Assembly (NCBI RefSeq): GCF_042610375.1
Contig: NZ_JBGJZL010000018.1
Span: 1-64,000, forward strand
Reading direction: 5' to 3'
Source: CTSoil-075 sp042610375
GTDB taxonomy: Bacteria; Bacillota; Negativicutes; DSM-13327
DNA length: 64,000 nt
Shown: in pieces, positions 7,980 to 15,866 of the stretch
How the letters are laid out: each line of letters begins with the position of its first letter
Numbering within the stretch: the first letter of the stretch is position 1
Notes under the pieces: generated by a model
Told to the model about the DNA's origin: nothing
Databases searched by the model: none
The model's input: the letters and a program-made list of their open reading frames with translations, nothing else
Translations under genes and position numbers: made by a program

Positions 7980-9017
7980 TTACTCAAGATCTTCCCTAGC
8001 ATTATTAAGCAATTTGTGAACATGGAATATCTCTCTCAAAATATCTTTGGCAATGGGCGCTGCCGACTGCGAACCGTACCCACCATGTTCAACAAACTTT
8101 GGATTTTCAAATGGTGCATACGCTACAAACCAACCATGATCATCACCATGTCGATTTTCTGCAGTCCCTGTCTTACCTGTAATAGAAATGGGGAATCCTT
8201 GAAAAACATCTGCATCCGTACCACCGGGCAAAGCATCACGAATAATCCTAAGTGTTGCCTTAGATATATTGATATAACCAGTCTCTTATGAGATACCTTT
8301 ATTAAATATATTTGGATCAAAAGCAGGTCGGCTTACCATCGCTAAAATCTCACCAGTCTTTATATTCATAACCATAGCGGAGGTAGCCTTAGCCTTTAGT
8401 TTATGTTGTTTAGACTGCAAATAATAAAGTCTTTTATCAATTGCTTTTTCTGCAGCCCTTTGAATATTGTAGTCAAGCGTCACCACCAGATTATTGCCGG
8501 GTATAGGTTGTCTCTCATCCAATACGTTAATCGGTTGCCCATTAACGTCGACTTCGATTTGTTCAGCCCCAACCGTACCACGAATATATTTATCATATAC
8601 TTTTTCCAAACCAAATTTTCCTACAATATCACCTGTTTTATAACCTTCTTTCTTTTTATCTTTTAATTCTATCTCGTCAATCTCACCTACATATCCAAAA
8701 ACGTGTGCTGCAAAATCCTGATAAAGATACTTTCGAATTGGCTGTACTTTAATCACTATTTCAGAGAATTCTTTGCGATTTTCTTCTATTTTAGTTATAG
8801 TTTCTGAGTTAACATCAGACTTTAACAAAATTGGCTCCAAAGTGAATTCGGTTTTTAGATTAACTTTTTCTTTAATTTCCTCTGCGCTCATATCCAAAAT
8901 TTTACCCAATTTATAAATCACAGAATCTGGTATAGAATGTGAAAACGTTGCTACCGCGCCTTCGAAGCTAGGACGTTTAGAGACTAACTCTAACCGTCTC
9001 ATCATGACTTGCCCCAC
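7980..9017 (-). pseudogene. Decayed penicillin-binding protein 2-type transpeptidase
   Basis: Two open stretches in one frame, 9017-8286 and about 8285-7980, are separated by a single TAA (8288-8286). The first carries most of the PBP dimerisation domain (YLYQDFAAHVFGYVGEI and a linker with GLEKVYDKYIRG) and the start of the transpeptidase domain (AMVMNIKTGEILAMVSRPAFDP). The second holds the end of the domain with the KTGTAEN box. The catalytic SxxK and SxN region, roughly 190 residues, is missing. The N-terminal membrane anchor is absent, and short losses also occur before GGTDAD and before VEHGG. A GTG start with AAAGGAGG remains. It cannot be an active transpeptidase. It lies between the DapB-like and racemase genes. 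Confidence 0.88.
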
Positions 9018-9049
9018 AAGAGACCTCCTTTCCTACTATGATTATTTAA

Positions 9050-9817
9050 TTAATATACAGGAATATTATTTCTAAACATCTCGGCAATGATTGTTTCCAT
9101 GCTATATATTCCATGAGGTTTACCTATGAGAAATTTCACTGCAAAAATAGCTCCTTGCCCAAATGCGGCCCTATTTATGCTTTCATGGGATAACCTTATC
9201 ATTTGATTTGGTAGGCCAAAGATGATTTCATGACGCCCAACGATCCCACCAACACGAATTGAATGTAAATGTTCCTCTACGTTAAGGCAAAGAGCATTTG
9301 CAATTTTTTTGGCAGTTCCCGATACTTCTTTTTTCCCTTTAAAATGTTCCTCTATAATTTCAATATCTGCATGAGGAGCTATTTTTTGCAAAATTTGAGC
9401 TGCTACCATCAATACATTAATTCCGAGTGTAATATTCGGAGAATAAAGTACCGATGTAGACTCTGCAAAACTTTTCAACAGATCTAATTCTTTTTGCTCA
9501 TATTTTGAAATAGCAGATATAATTGGTATTCCCGCTTTTGCTGCTTTCTCATATAGATAGAGTCCTGTAGAGTCAGAGAAATCTACAAGAGCATCTACTG
9601 GTTTTTCTATAAAAAACATTTCGTCAATGTCCTCAACAGAAAAGATTTCCCCTGCATCAAACTCTTGTCCTAATAGTCGACTAGCATATTTATGATGTTT
9701 TTCGTGACCTTTGCGCACTACCCATTCCAGTTGAAATAAGCTGTCATTTAAAAATTCAGTGGCAACAATTTTACCAGTTTTCCCAAAACCAAAAATACCG
9801 ATTCGAATTTTCTCCAT
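9050..9817 (-). CDS. DapB-like (dihydrodipicolinate reductase family) oxidoreductase
   Basis: 255 residues from ATG 9817, with AAGGAGG. The N-terminal Rossmann nucleotide site is IGIFGFGKTGKIV (residues 6-18). The C-terminal domain has a DapB-like segment, EEHFKGKKEVSGTAKKIA, in place of the usual histidine-rich E-HH-K--SGTA consensus. DapB makes tetrahydrodipicolinate for lysine and diaminopimelate synthesis. This copy diverges in the HHRxK region and is clustered with a racemase, a GNAT protein and a PBP remnant rather than with dapA. It may therefore act on another diamino acid or imine. The family is clear; the reaction is not. Confidence 0.75.
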   Translation of the reverse strand: MEKIRIGIFGFGKTGKIVATEFLNDSLFQLEWVVRKGHEKHHKYASRLLGQEFDAGEIFSVEDIDEMFFIEKPVDALVDFSDSTGLYLYEKAAKAGIPIISAISKYEQKELDLLKSFAESTSVLYSPNITLGINVLMVAAQILQKIAPHADIEIIEEHFKGKKEVSGTAKKIANALCLNVEEHLHSIRVGGIVGRHEIIFGLPNQMIRLSHESINRAAFGQGAIFAVKFLIGKPHGIYSMETIIAEMFRNNIPVY

Positions 9818-9902
9818 TTCGATTCCTCCTTATATTCTGAACTATTAAATTATTTTTTTTAGCCTTATGGCTATTGTTAAAATTCTCTTATTAACTCTAA
9901 TT

Positions 9903-10499
9903 TTACTTAACATTTGCAGTAGCAAAATAGAAATTATGTACTTTTTTTTGATCAGTAACAATCGATAATATCATTGGTTTATCACAAGCAATTTTCTTTT
10001 CTAAAAAATAAAAATAACATTGTAGTCTGAACACTGCTTTATCAGAACGTTTGAAAGTCTCCTCCGCTTCCTGTGGAATTACAACCTCATAATTTTGAAT
10101 CACTTTTTTATTTTGCTTAAGTACGACTTTAGCTTTTTGCCCGAAATATGGATTATCTCCAAATAAAACAACACTAAAGCTTAACACATTACCATAATTT
10201 TCAAATATTCTTTTACTATCTTCTAATGAGATTTTCTGTCCATTTAAGCTTTTTTCTCTGGCATCTGTGGCAATTAATAAAAAAGATGTATATAAATATG
10301 CATGTTCTGCGCCTTCATTAAGTCTCTCAGCTTTTTCTTCATAGGATATCCATGGCTGCAAAAAATCATAGAGCGGGCTATAGTTATGTTTTTGTCCATA
10401 ATCTTGAGCTTCTTTTATCATATCAATATTGATCGGCGAAATTGCATAAACTGTATTATTTAGCATCAATATAAATAAAATCGTCCAAATAATTTTCAT
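9903..10499 (-). CDS. Exported protein of unknown function
   Basis: 198 residues from ATG 10499, which has AGGAGG 11 bases upstream; the track start at 10544 has no ribosome binding site. A clear signal peptide covers about residues 1-19, ending in NNTVYA. The mature part is helical in its first half and has beta-rich segments later (KAKVVLKQNKKVIQNYEVVIP and AVFRLQCYFYFL). No domain was recognised. It is probably periplasmic and transcribed alone: a terminator-like hairpin lies 57 bases upstream and a gap of about 85 bases separates it from the DapB-like gene. Confidence 0.65.
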   Translation of the reverse strand: MKIIWTILFILMLNNTVYAISPINIDMIKEAQDYGQKHNYSPLYDFLQPWISYEEKAERLNEGAEHAYLYTSFLLIATDAREKSLNGQKISLEDSKRIFENYGNVLSFSVVLFGDNPYFGQKAKVVLKQNKKVIQNYEVVIPQEAEETFKRSDKAVFRLQCYFYFLEKKIACDKPMILSIVTDQKKVHNFYFATANVK

Positions 10500-10555
10500 T
10501 GTAATAACTACCTCCTGCATATTACATGTTATTTTAAAACTCAAATTTCTTTTCT

Positions 10556-10589
10556 AAAAAAAACAGATGAAGTCCGTTTTGCAGACTCC
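10556..10589 (-). terminator. Intrinsic terminator downstream of the clcA gene
   Basis: An 8-bp stem (GGAGTCTG with CGGACTTC, G-U pairs allowed) with a 5-base loop is followed by ATCTG and eight T on the minus strand. It lies about 180 bases past the clcA stop and 57 bases before the start of the next gene. A related hairpin, also introduced by GGTGGAGTCTG, occurs at 17531-17564. The bases between clcA and this hairpin are AT-rich without visible genes. Confidence 0.65.
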
Positions 10590-10771
10590 ACCTATAATTT
10601 ACTTGCAATATTCATTTATATTGAGTGAGTAACCAACTTATTTTTATTAGTACATGAAAGCATGATCTACAATTTAAGAACAGGTTTTGTCTAACAACTC
10701 TATCATCTACAAAGAAGTTGTTAGTTATATAATATATTATTTTACAATTAATATCAAGATCTATTTAATAA

Positions 10772-12340
10772 TTAATAACACTCTTCCGCCAAATCACGGA
10801 GTTGTTTCCCTTGATCAGCATTAGCCATCACAAACAGATAGTCACCAGCAATAACTCGTGTATCCCCTTTAGGAACAATTTCAACATCACCACGTTTTAT
10901 ACTTACTAATAAACATTGTAGTGGCCAGTCAATATTCTTAATTTGTTTACCATCTAGCTTTGAACCAATACAAATTACTAATTCAATAATCACTCGTTTT
11001 TTTGACGCCATATTTACTGGAACTTTCCCCTTCCTACTCAAGGATCGCTCCAATAATTCTTCATAGATAGGTTTCATTTTAAAAATATCTGCAACAAGAT
11101 AAGAAATCATCGATACAACAATTAGTGAAAGCATATGATCAAAAGAACCAGTCATTTCCATAATCAAGATACTACCTGTAATTGGTGCTTTAACAACAGC
11201 AGAAAAATAAGCGGCCATTGATAAAACAATAATTGTTGTACTGTAATAGCTATCGAGTACTCCAATCGGAATGGCGATGTGAGTAAATACGCTACCTGCT
11301 AAGGCACCAATCACCAACATGGGCAGAAAAATTCCTCCTGGAACACCAGAACCATAACTAAGCATTGTAAAGAGAAATTTAGAAATCAACAATACACATA
11401 AGAATGTTAGACTAAAATGCTTTGATGCTAATTCATCAACTAAGTTATTACCGCCACCTAATATTTCAGGTAGAATAAATCCAATGACTCCAGCAACCAT
11501 CAGTGGCAAGATTACTTTTCCCACACCAGTTAGCACCTTTTGTTTTTCATAAATGTTCAATGTCTTGATTAGCATACGATTAAAAACGATACCTAATAAT
11601 CCCATGGCTATACCTAATAAAATAATGAATCCATAGTAACGAACGGGAAGAATTGGCAAGCCATTAAATTTAAATACTGGATTCACTCCAAAAAACTGTT
11701 GCGTTATTACATCTGCCGTTAACGCTGCCGCTACTGCAGACATTAATACTGCGGGTGAAAAATTTTTGTGTAGTTCTTCTAAAGAAAATATGACTCCTGC
11801 CAGTGGAGCATTGAAAGCAGCAGATAATCCTGCACTAGCTCCACTTGTGATTAAATATCGCTCTTCCATTTTTGTTCTACCTAATAATCGACTCAATCCT
11901 TGCCCGATTGTTCCCCCTAATTGAATTGATGGTCCTTCTCGCCCTAGAGACAATCCTGCTCCAATCGCTATGATCCCCCCAATAAATTTACTGACCAATA
12001 CTTTTAACCAATTCATTTTCATTAAACTTAAAATAATCCCCTTAACTTGAGGAATACCGCTACCAGCAGACATCGGCTCAAATCTAATGATCCAGTTCAG
12101 TATATAAGCAACCCCCAATAGGCCTAAAAATAACAATACTGTCATCGACAAGTGTCCTGTCTGTAAATAGTTATAAACCCCTCCCCGTAATTCTTCCGCT
12201 TGTTCAATGAAATAACGAAATAACACAATAATAATTCCAGCAAAAACTCCAATTAAGATACCCTCTCCAAATAGCTTAAGCCTAAAATCCTGCCAATGAG
12301 TTAAAGAATAATAGACTTTACTAAGCCGTTGTATACGCAT
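10772..12340 (-). CDS. clcA: ClC-family chloride transporter with C-terminal RCK_C (TrkA_C) domain
   Basis: 522 residues from ATG 12340. The membrane ClC domain (about 1-430) has all selectivity motifs: GSGIPQ at 93-98, GREGP at 133-137 with the gating glutamate E135, and GGIFLP in the later filter loop. A hydrophilic C-terminal domain of about 75 residues (VIELVICIGSKLDGKQIKNI, ending in GDYLFVMANADQGKQL) matches RCK_C/TrkA_C, a small-ligand sensor. The gene follows a GntR-type regulator gene that carries the same kind of domain. It probably exchanges chloride and protons across the inner membrane. Ligand control through RCK_C is inferred. Confidence 0.9.
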   Translation of the reverse strand: MRIQRLSKVYYSLTHWQDFRLKLFGEGILIGVFAGIIIVLFRYFIEQAEELRGGVYNYLQTGHLSMTVLLFLGLLGVAYILNWIIRFEPMSAGSGIPQVKGIILSLMKMNWLKVLVSKFIGGIIAIGAGLSLGREGPSIQLGGTIGQGLSRLLGRTKMEERYLITSGASAGLSAAFNAPLAGVIFSLEELHKNFSPAVLMSAVAAALTADVITQQFFGVNPVFKFNGLPILPVRYYGFIILLGIAMGLLGIVFNRMLIKTLNIYEKQKVLTGVGKVILPLMVAGVIGFILPEILGGGNNLVDELASKHFSLTFLCVLLISKFLFTMLSYGSGVPGGIFLPMLVIGALAGSVFTHIAIPIGVLDSYYSTTIIVLSMAAYFSAVVKAPITGSILIMEMTGSFDHMLSLIVVSMISYLVADIFKMKPIYEELLERSLSRKGKVPVNMASKKRVIIELVICIGSKLDGKQIKNIDWPLQCLLVSIKRGDVEIVPKGDTRVIAGDYLFVMANADQGKQLRDLAEECY

Positions 12341-12402
12341 AAAACTTCCTCCATAAAAATTATATAAAAATTCGGGAATGGCATATTATCCATCCCCGTT
12401 TA

Positions 12403-13026
12403 TTATTCTTTTTGTTTATTTATAAAATCAGTAACCTTGTGTAAAACATTATTGGGTCCTACAACCACAATACGATCCTTTGCTTGAAGAACTGCATTCG
12501 GACCAGGCGAAACAATAATCTCAGTCTTCCGACGAATAGCTATAATCGTAGCACCAGTGTTATGCCATAATCTAATATCTGCTAATGACTTTCCTACTGC
12601 CATTGAATCATCTATAATTTGAATTTCGACAGGGTTATAGGGTGTAAGATTCTTTAAACGATCAGAATAACGCATAATTTGAGTAACATTTTTATGAAAT
12701 TGCTTATCTGTTTCTTCTTTTTTTTCAAGCAGTATTTCTAGTTCTTGTTTTAAGGAGTAAGCAGAAACCATTTCCTTATGATGTTCAATAAAATGATAGG
12801 ATTGTTGTGGAGATAATACAACAATTTCTTTTCCTTGAGATACTGCAACAACATTCGCTTCTTTCAAAATAGCAATAGCTTTGCGAATGGTTTCAGGTGA
12901 AACGTTATACTGACTAGCCAGTATTGTTCGACCAGATATTTTATCCCCTGCAAAAAATTCAGCATTGACAATTCTTTTAGCAATATCCAATGCAATCGAT
13001 TGATAAGAAGCAACAGTTTTTTTCAC
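12403..13026 (-). CDS. BusR-like transcriptional regulator (GntR helix-turn-helix plus RCK_C)
   Basis: 207 residues from GTG 13026, with GAGGTGG 4-6 bases upstream. An N-terminal GntR winged helix (about 6-72, with QYNVSPETIRKAIAILKE as recognition region) is followed by a coiled coil (about 85-125) and a C-terminal RCK_C domain (about 132-205, with DIRLWHNTGATIIAIRR and AKDRIVVVGPNN). This architecture and length match BusR, a c-di-AMP-responsive repressor of osmolyte uptake in lactococci and streptococci. Here the downstream gene is the RCK_C-bearing ClC transporter, so control of anion homeostasis by the same ligand is likely. The architecture is seen in the sequence; the ligand is inferred from BusR. 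An operator-like palindrome lies 37 bases upstream. Confidence 0.82.
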   Translation of the reverse strand: MKKTVASYQSIALDIAKRIVNAEFFAGDKISGRTILASQYNVSPETIRKAIAILKEANVVAVSQGKEIVVLSPQQSYHFIEHHKEMVSAYSLKQELEILLEKKEETDKQFHKNVTQIMRYSDRLKNLTPYNPVEIQIIDDSMAVGKSLADIRLWHNTGATIIAIRRKTEIIVSPGPNAVLQAKDRIVVVGPNNVLHKVTDFINKQKE

Positions 13027-13062
13027 GTATCCACCTCATAAACTTTATCATTTCTTTAAAAT

Positions 13063-13093
13063 AGAATTAAAAAGTGTAACACTTTTTGATTCT
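13063..13093. promoter_or_regulatory. 31-bp palindrome upstream of the BusR-like gene (candidate operator)
   Basis: 15-base arms (AGAATTAAAAAGTGT and its complement with one mismatch) surround a single centre base. The core AAGTGT-A-ACACTT is a plausible dimer site. A second nested hairpin (GTAAG..CTTGG-GAAAA-CCAAG-CTTAC, about 13096-13132) follows. These lie in the 246-base divergent gap between the regulator and the deacetylase gene, which otherwise holds only A/T-rich sequence. Confidence 0.5.
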
Positions 13094-13272
13094 AAGTAAG
13101 ATTAATCACTACTTGGGAAAACCAAGCTTACCTATAATTATATTATACATCAATTTTTCACAAAAAAAAACCAAACTAAAAACTCATTTTTTTCAGGAGG
13201 AGTTGTTAGTTGTTTGTAGAATTATATCTTATTACCTGCTATAAAGACATAAAAAAGAAAGGAGCATGAAAT

Positions 13273-14115
13273 TTGTCACTATCAAAAAAGAGATTACCAT
13301 TATGGTTTATAATGATCTCTATATTGCTGTTAATTAGTATCTATTATCTCCCACTTTCCTCAGGATCAGGGGTGCCAGTCTTAAATTATCATCAGATCAA
13401 TGGGGAAGCGCACAACGTATTAACACTCAGCCCGCAAGAATTTGATGCCCAAATGGCTTATTTGTATAAATCCGGTTACACTGCAATATCTCCTAAGGAG
13501 TTAGTTGATCATTTGCAATATGGTACAATTCTTCCTGAAAACCCCATTTTAATTACATTTGATGATGGCTATGAAGATAATTATCGTGTGGCATATCCAA
13601 TATTACAAAAGTATCACTTTACTGCAACATTTTTCATTATTACCGATTTCGCTGGCAACAATGATCGCTATATGACTTGGAAACAAATCAGTGAAATGTA
13701 CGATAAGGGTTTTAGCTTTGAATCTCATACTTTAAGCCATCTATTTCTGACAAATATTTCAAACGATGATGATATTCTTTCTCAGCTTATAAAATCACGT
13801 GAATCACTAGAATGGCATCTTAAACAAAAAATAGAATATCTTGCCTATCCTGGTGGAATGTATGACCAACATATCATCGAATTGGCAAAACAAGCTGGCT
13901 ACCGAGCTGCTTTTACAATAAATTTAGGACGCGATGCAATAAACTGTAAACTATTCACATTAAACCGAATCCCTATTTTTGCAGCATCTCACAGTTTTTT
14001 GCGTTTTTGGTTGCGTTTAAATTTCACCGAAATTTTTATGTATTTACAAAATCTTAAAGATAGCCTTACTAGACTCGGCGCACCAAAAATAGCAAGCTCA
14101 ATTATAATTCCATAA
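13273..14115 (+). CDS. Membrane-anchored polysaccharide deacetylase (NodB fold)
   Basis: 280 residues from TTG 13273, with GAAAGGAG 8 bases upstream; no ATG fits this frame. An N-terminal membrane anchor spans about residues 9-29. The carbohydrate esterase 4 (NodB) domain shows the metal and catalytic motif TFDDGY at 95-100 and SHTLSH at 151-156, plus a YPGG motif. Its form, with VPVLNYHQI at the start, resembles PgaB/IcaB-type poly-N-acetylglucosamine deacetylases. It should act outside the inner membrane on peptidoglycan or an exopolysaccharide. It is co-directional with an SGNH hydrolase 52 bases downstream, which suggests a two-gene glycan-editing unit. Confidence 0.88.
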   Translation: MSLSKKRLPLWFIMISILLLISIYYLPLSSGSGVPVLNYHQINGEAHNVLTLSPQEFDAQMAYLYKSGYTAISPKELVDHLQYGTILPENPILITFDDGYEDNYRVAYPILQKYHFTATFFIITDFAGNNDRYMTWKQISEMYDKGFSFESHTLSHLFLTNISNDDDILSQLIKSRESLEWHLKQKIEYLAYPGGMYDQHIIELAKQAGYRAAFTINLGRDAINCKLFTLNRIPIFAASHSFLRFWLRLNFTEIFMYLQNLKDSLTRLGAPKIASSIIIP

Positions 14116-14167
14116 ATTTTTGTATAAAATCTATTTGATTTTAACTTAGGAGGGAATCATTGTTCTA

Positions 14168-14914
14168 ATGAAGAAATTAGTTATTCCAATTATATTGTTC
14201 ACACTTATATTTTCTATACAACCTTGGCGACATGCTATGATTGCAACAGCTGAGAAAGCCGAAGAAAATTTATACCAGCGAGCTAACGATTTAAGTCGCA
14301 AACCAGAGGATCCACCTTACCTCAGCCTTTACTATCGTTTCAAAAAGATGTGCTTTTCCATTGATCCTCATCATGCTCATCCCGTAGTATTTTTAGGTGA
14401 TAGTATTACAGATGAAGGTAACTGGTCAAAATTGTTCCCAAACTCACTTGTAGAAAATAGGGGTATTGGTGGTGATACAACGTTAGGTGTATTGAATCGA
14501 TTAGATCAAGTCATTTTATCAAAGCCTTCTCAAATTTTTTTGATGATTGGAACAAATGACCTTTGTTTTAACCGTTCAATTCCAGATATTATCACTAATT
14601 ATCGCCATATCCTTACGCGTTTTCAGACTGAGCTACCAAATACAAAGGTTTATATTCAAAGCGTATTACCCTTTAATGATACAATGTTCCCTTCACAAAA
14701 TTTGCGCACTAATAACAATATAACACAGCTAAATATCGAAATTAAACGTTTAGCTCACGAGTACCATTACAAATATATTGATTTGACTCCTGCTTTTACT
14801 GGTGTTGATGGTCGCCTACCAACTCAAGATACAATTGATGGCCTACACCTTAACGATACTGGGTACTTAATTTGGCATGAACAAATTAAAGGATTAGTGA
14901 ATGTATCACACTAA
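14168..14914 (+). CDS. SGNH/GDSL-family hydrolase, exported
   Basis: 248 residues. A hydrophobic N-terminus (about 3-18) acts as signal or anchor. SGNH blocks are present in order: GDSITD with nucleophile S79, the glycine block (NRGIGGDTT), GTND with N130, and DGLHLN with D224 and H227. These enzymes remove O-acyl or other ester groups from glycans or lipids. AGGAGGG lies about 13 bases before the ATG, a rather long spacing. It is paired with the deacetylase gene upstream and closed by a strong terminator. Confidence 0.87.
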   Translation: MKKLVIPIILFTLIFSIQPWRHAMIATAEKAEENLYQRANDLSRKPEDPPYLSLYYRFKKMCFSIDPHHAHPVVFLGDSITDEGNWSKLFPNSLVENRGIGGDTTLGVLNRLDQVILSKPSQIFLMIGTNDLCFNRSIPDIITNYRHILTRFQTELPNTKVYIQSVLPFNDTMFPSQNLRTNNNITQLNIEIKRLAHEYHYKYIDLTPAFTGVDGRLPTQDTIDGLHLNDTGYLIWHEQIKGLVNVSH

Positions 14915-14916
14915 AT

Positions 14917-14958
14917 AAAGCCATTTTCCCTTAACAATGATTAGGGAAAATGGCTTTT
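14917..14958 (+). terminator. Strong intrinsic terminator
   Basis: A 15-bp perfect stem (AAAGCCATTTTCCCT and its complement) with an 11-base loop and TTTT after it, directly behind the SGNH hydrolase stop. The following 200 bases to the response regulator stop at 15162 are AT-rich and show nothing recognisable. Confidence 0.85.
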
Positions 14959-15161
14959 CGTATAATAAATTTTTCATATTTACTAAAATTGTTTTCATTT
15001 TACATTTTTTCAATATGGAAATAATAATTTTATTGATGGGTTCTTAATATATTTAATTTTTATCATAAGATAGTGTTCTTACCCTTGTTTAAATAAGTTG
15101 GGTTAGTATAACTATTTATGGCTAATTTAATAATTCTAAGAATCATACCATTAGTAAATTA

Positions 15162-15866
15162 TTATAAATAGCGTTGAATACAATTATTTACAGAATTAAT
15201 ACAGCGATACTTATAGATAGGTCTACCCACAGTTCCATAAATTAATTCTAATTGTAAAGTTCCGATTTGGCGCAAAAATTCTAAATATTTACGCATAGAG
15301 ACTCGCGAGATTCCAACATATTTTGCCATTTCTTCTGTTGAAAAAAAGCCTTGTTCTAGTTCTTTTATCTTTCTCCATGTTATTGTTAGGGTATTTCGGT
15401 CAATCCCTTTTGGCAATTGAATGGATGTCGGTTGTTCTTTATACAAGATGCATTGGTCTAGTTCAATCTGACTTAATCGTTCTTGATCATCCATTAAATT
15501 AGACAAGCCTTGATATGCTGACAATGCAGCATTAAGTCGCTCAAATTCAAAAGGTTTGATGATATAATCGACAGCACCAAATTGTAATGCTTTTTTTATA
15601 TTATTACTATCACAAGCAGCTGTGATCACAATGACATCAATACTTTTACTCATTTGCCTTATTTGAACCAATAATTCCAAGCCATTTATACCCGGCATAA
15701 AGATGTCTAACAATAGCAGGTCAACATCTTCAGTATCCAATATTTTGAGAGCTTGACTAGCCGAATGAACGACATATTCCACATGAAATCCTGCTACTAA
15801 TTCTACATAACGTTTATTAAATTCTGCCACCATAGGATCATCATCAACAATCATAACTTTAATCAA
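15162..15866 (-). CDS. Response regulator of the CitB/DcuR family
   Basis: 234 residues. The receiver domain (1-120) has the acidic pocket VDDD near residues 7-10, phospho-acceptor D54 (LLLDIFMPG) and K103 in IIKPFEFERL. The C-terminal domain carries a helix-turn-helix (TEEMAKYVGISRVSMRKYLEFL near 178-199), as in DcuR, CitB and MalR. Its start lies 8 bases inside the sensor kinase gene, so the pair is translationally coupled. It most likely controls the divergent transporter gene at 17892 in response to a carboxylate. Confidence 0.9.
   Translation of the reverse strand: MIKVMIVDDDPMVAEFNKRYVELVAGFHVEYVVHSASQALKILDTEDVDLLLLDIFMPGINGLELLVQIRQMSKSIDVIVITAACDSNNIKKALQFGAVDYIIKPFEFERLNAALSAYQGLSNLMDDQERLSQIELDQCILYKEQPTSIQLPKGIDRNTLTITWRKIKELEQGFFSTEEMAKYVGISRVSMRKYLEFLRQIGTLQLELIYGTVGRPIYKYRCINSVNNCIQRYL

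Noticed and set aside
8286..9017. Treating the 243-codon frame and the 83-codon frame as two genes
   Set aside because: They are in the same frame, match consecutive parts of one penicillin-binding protein, and the second has no start signals.
15005..15160. Possible small RNA or promoter region
   Set aside because: AT-rich with no stable stem, box pair or frame.
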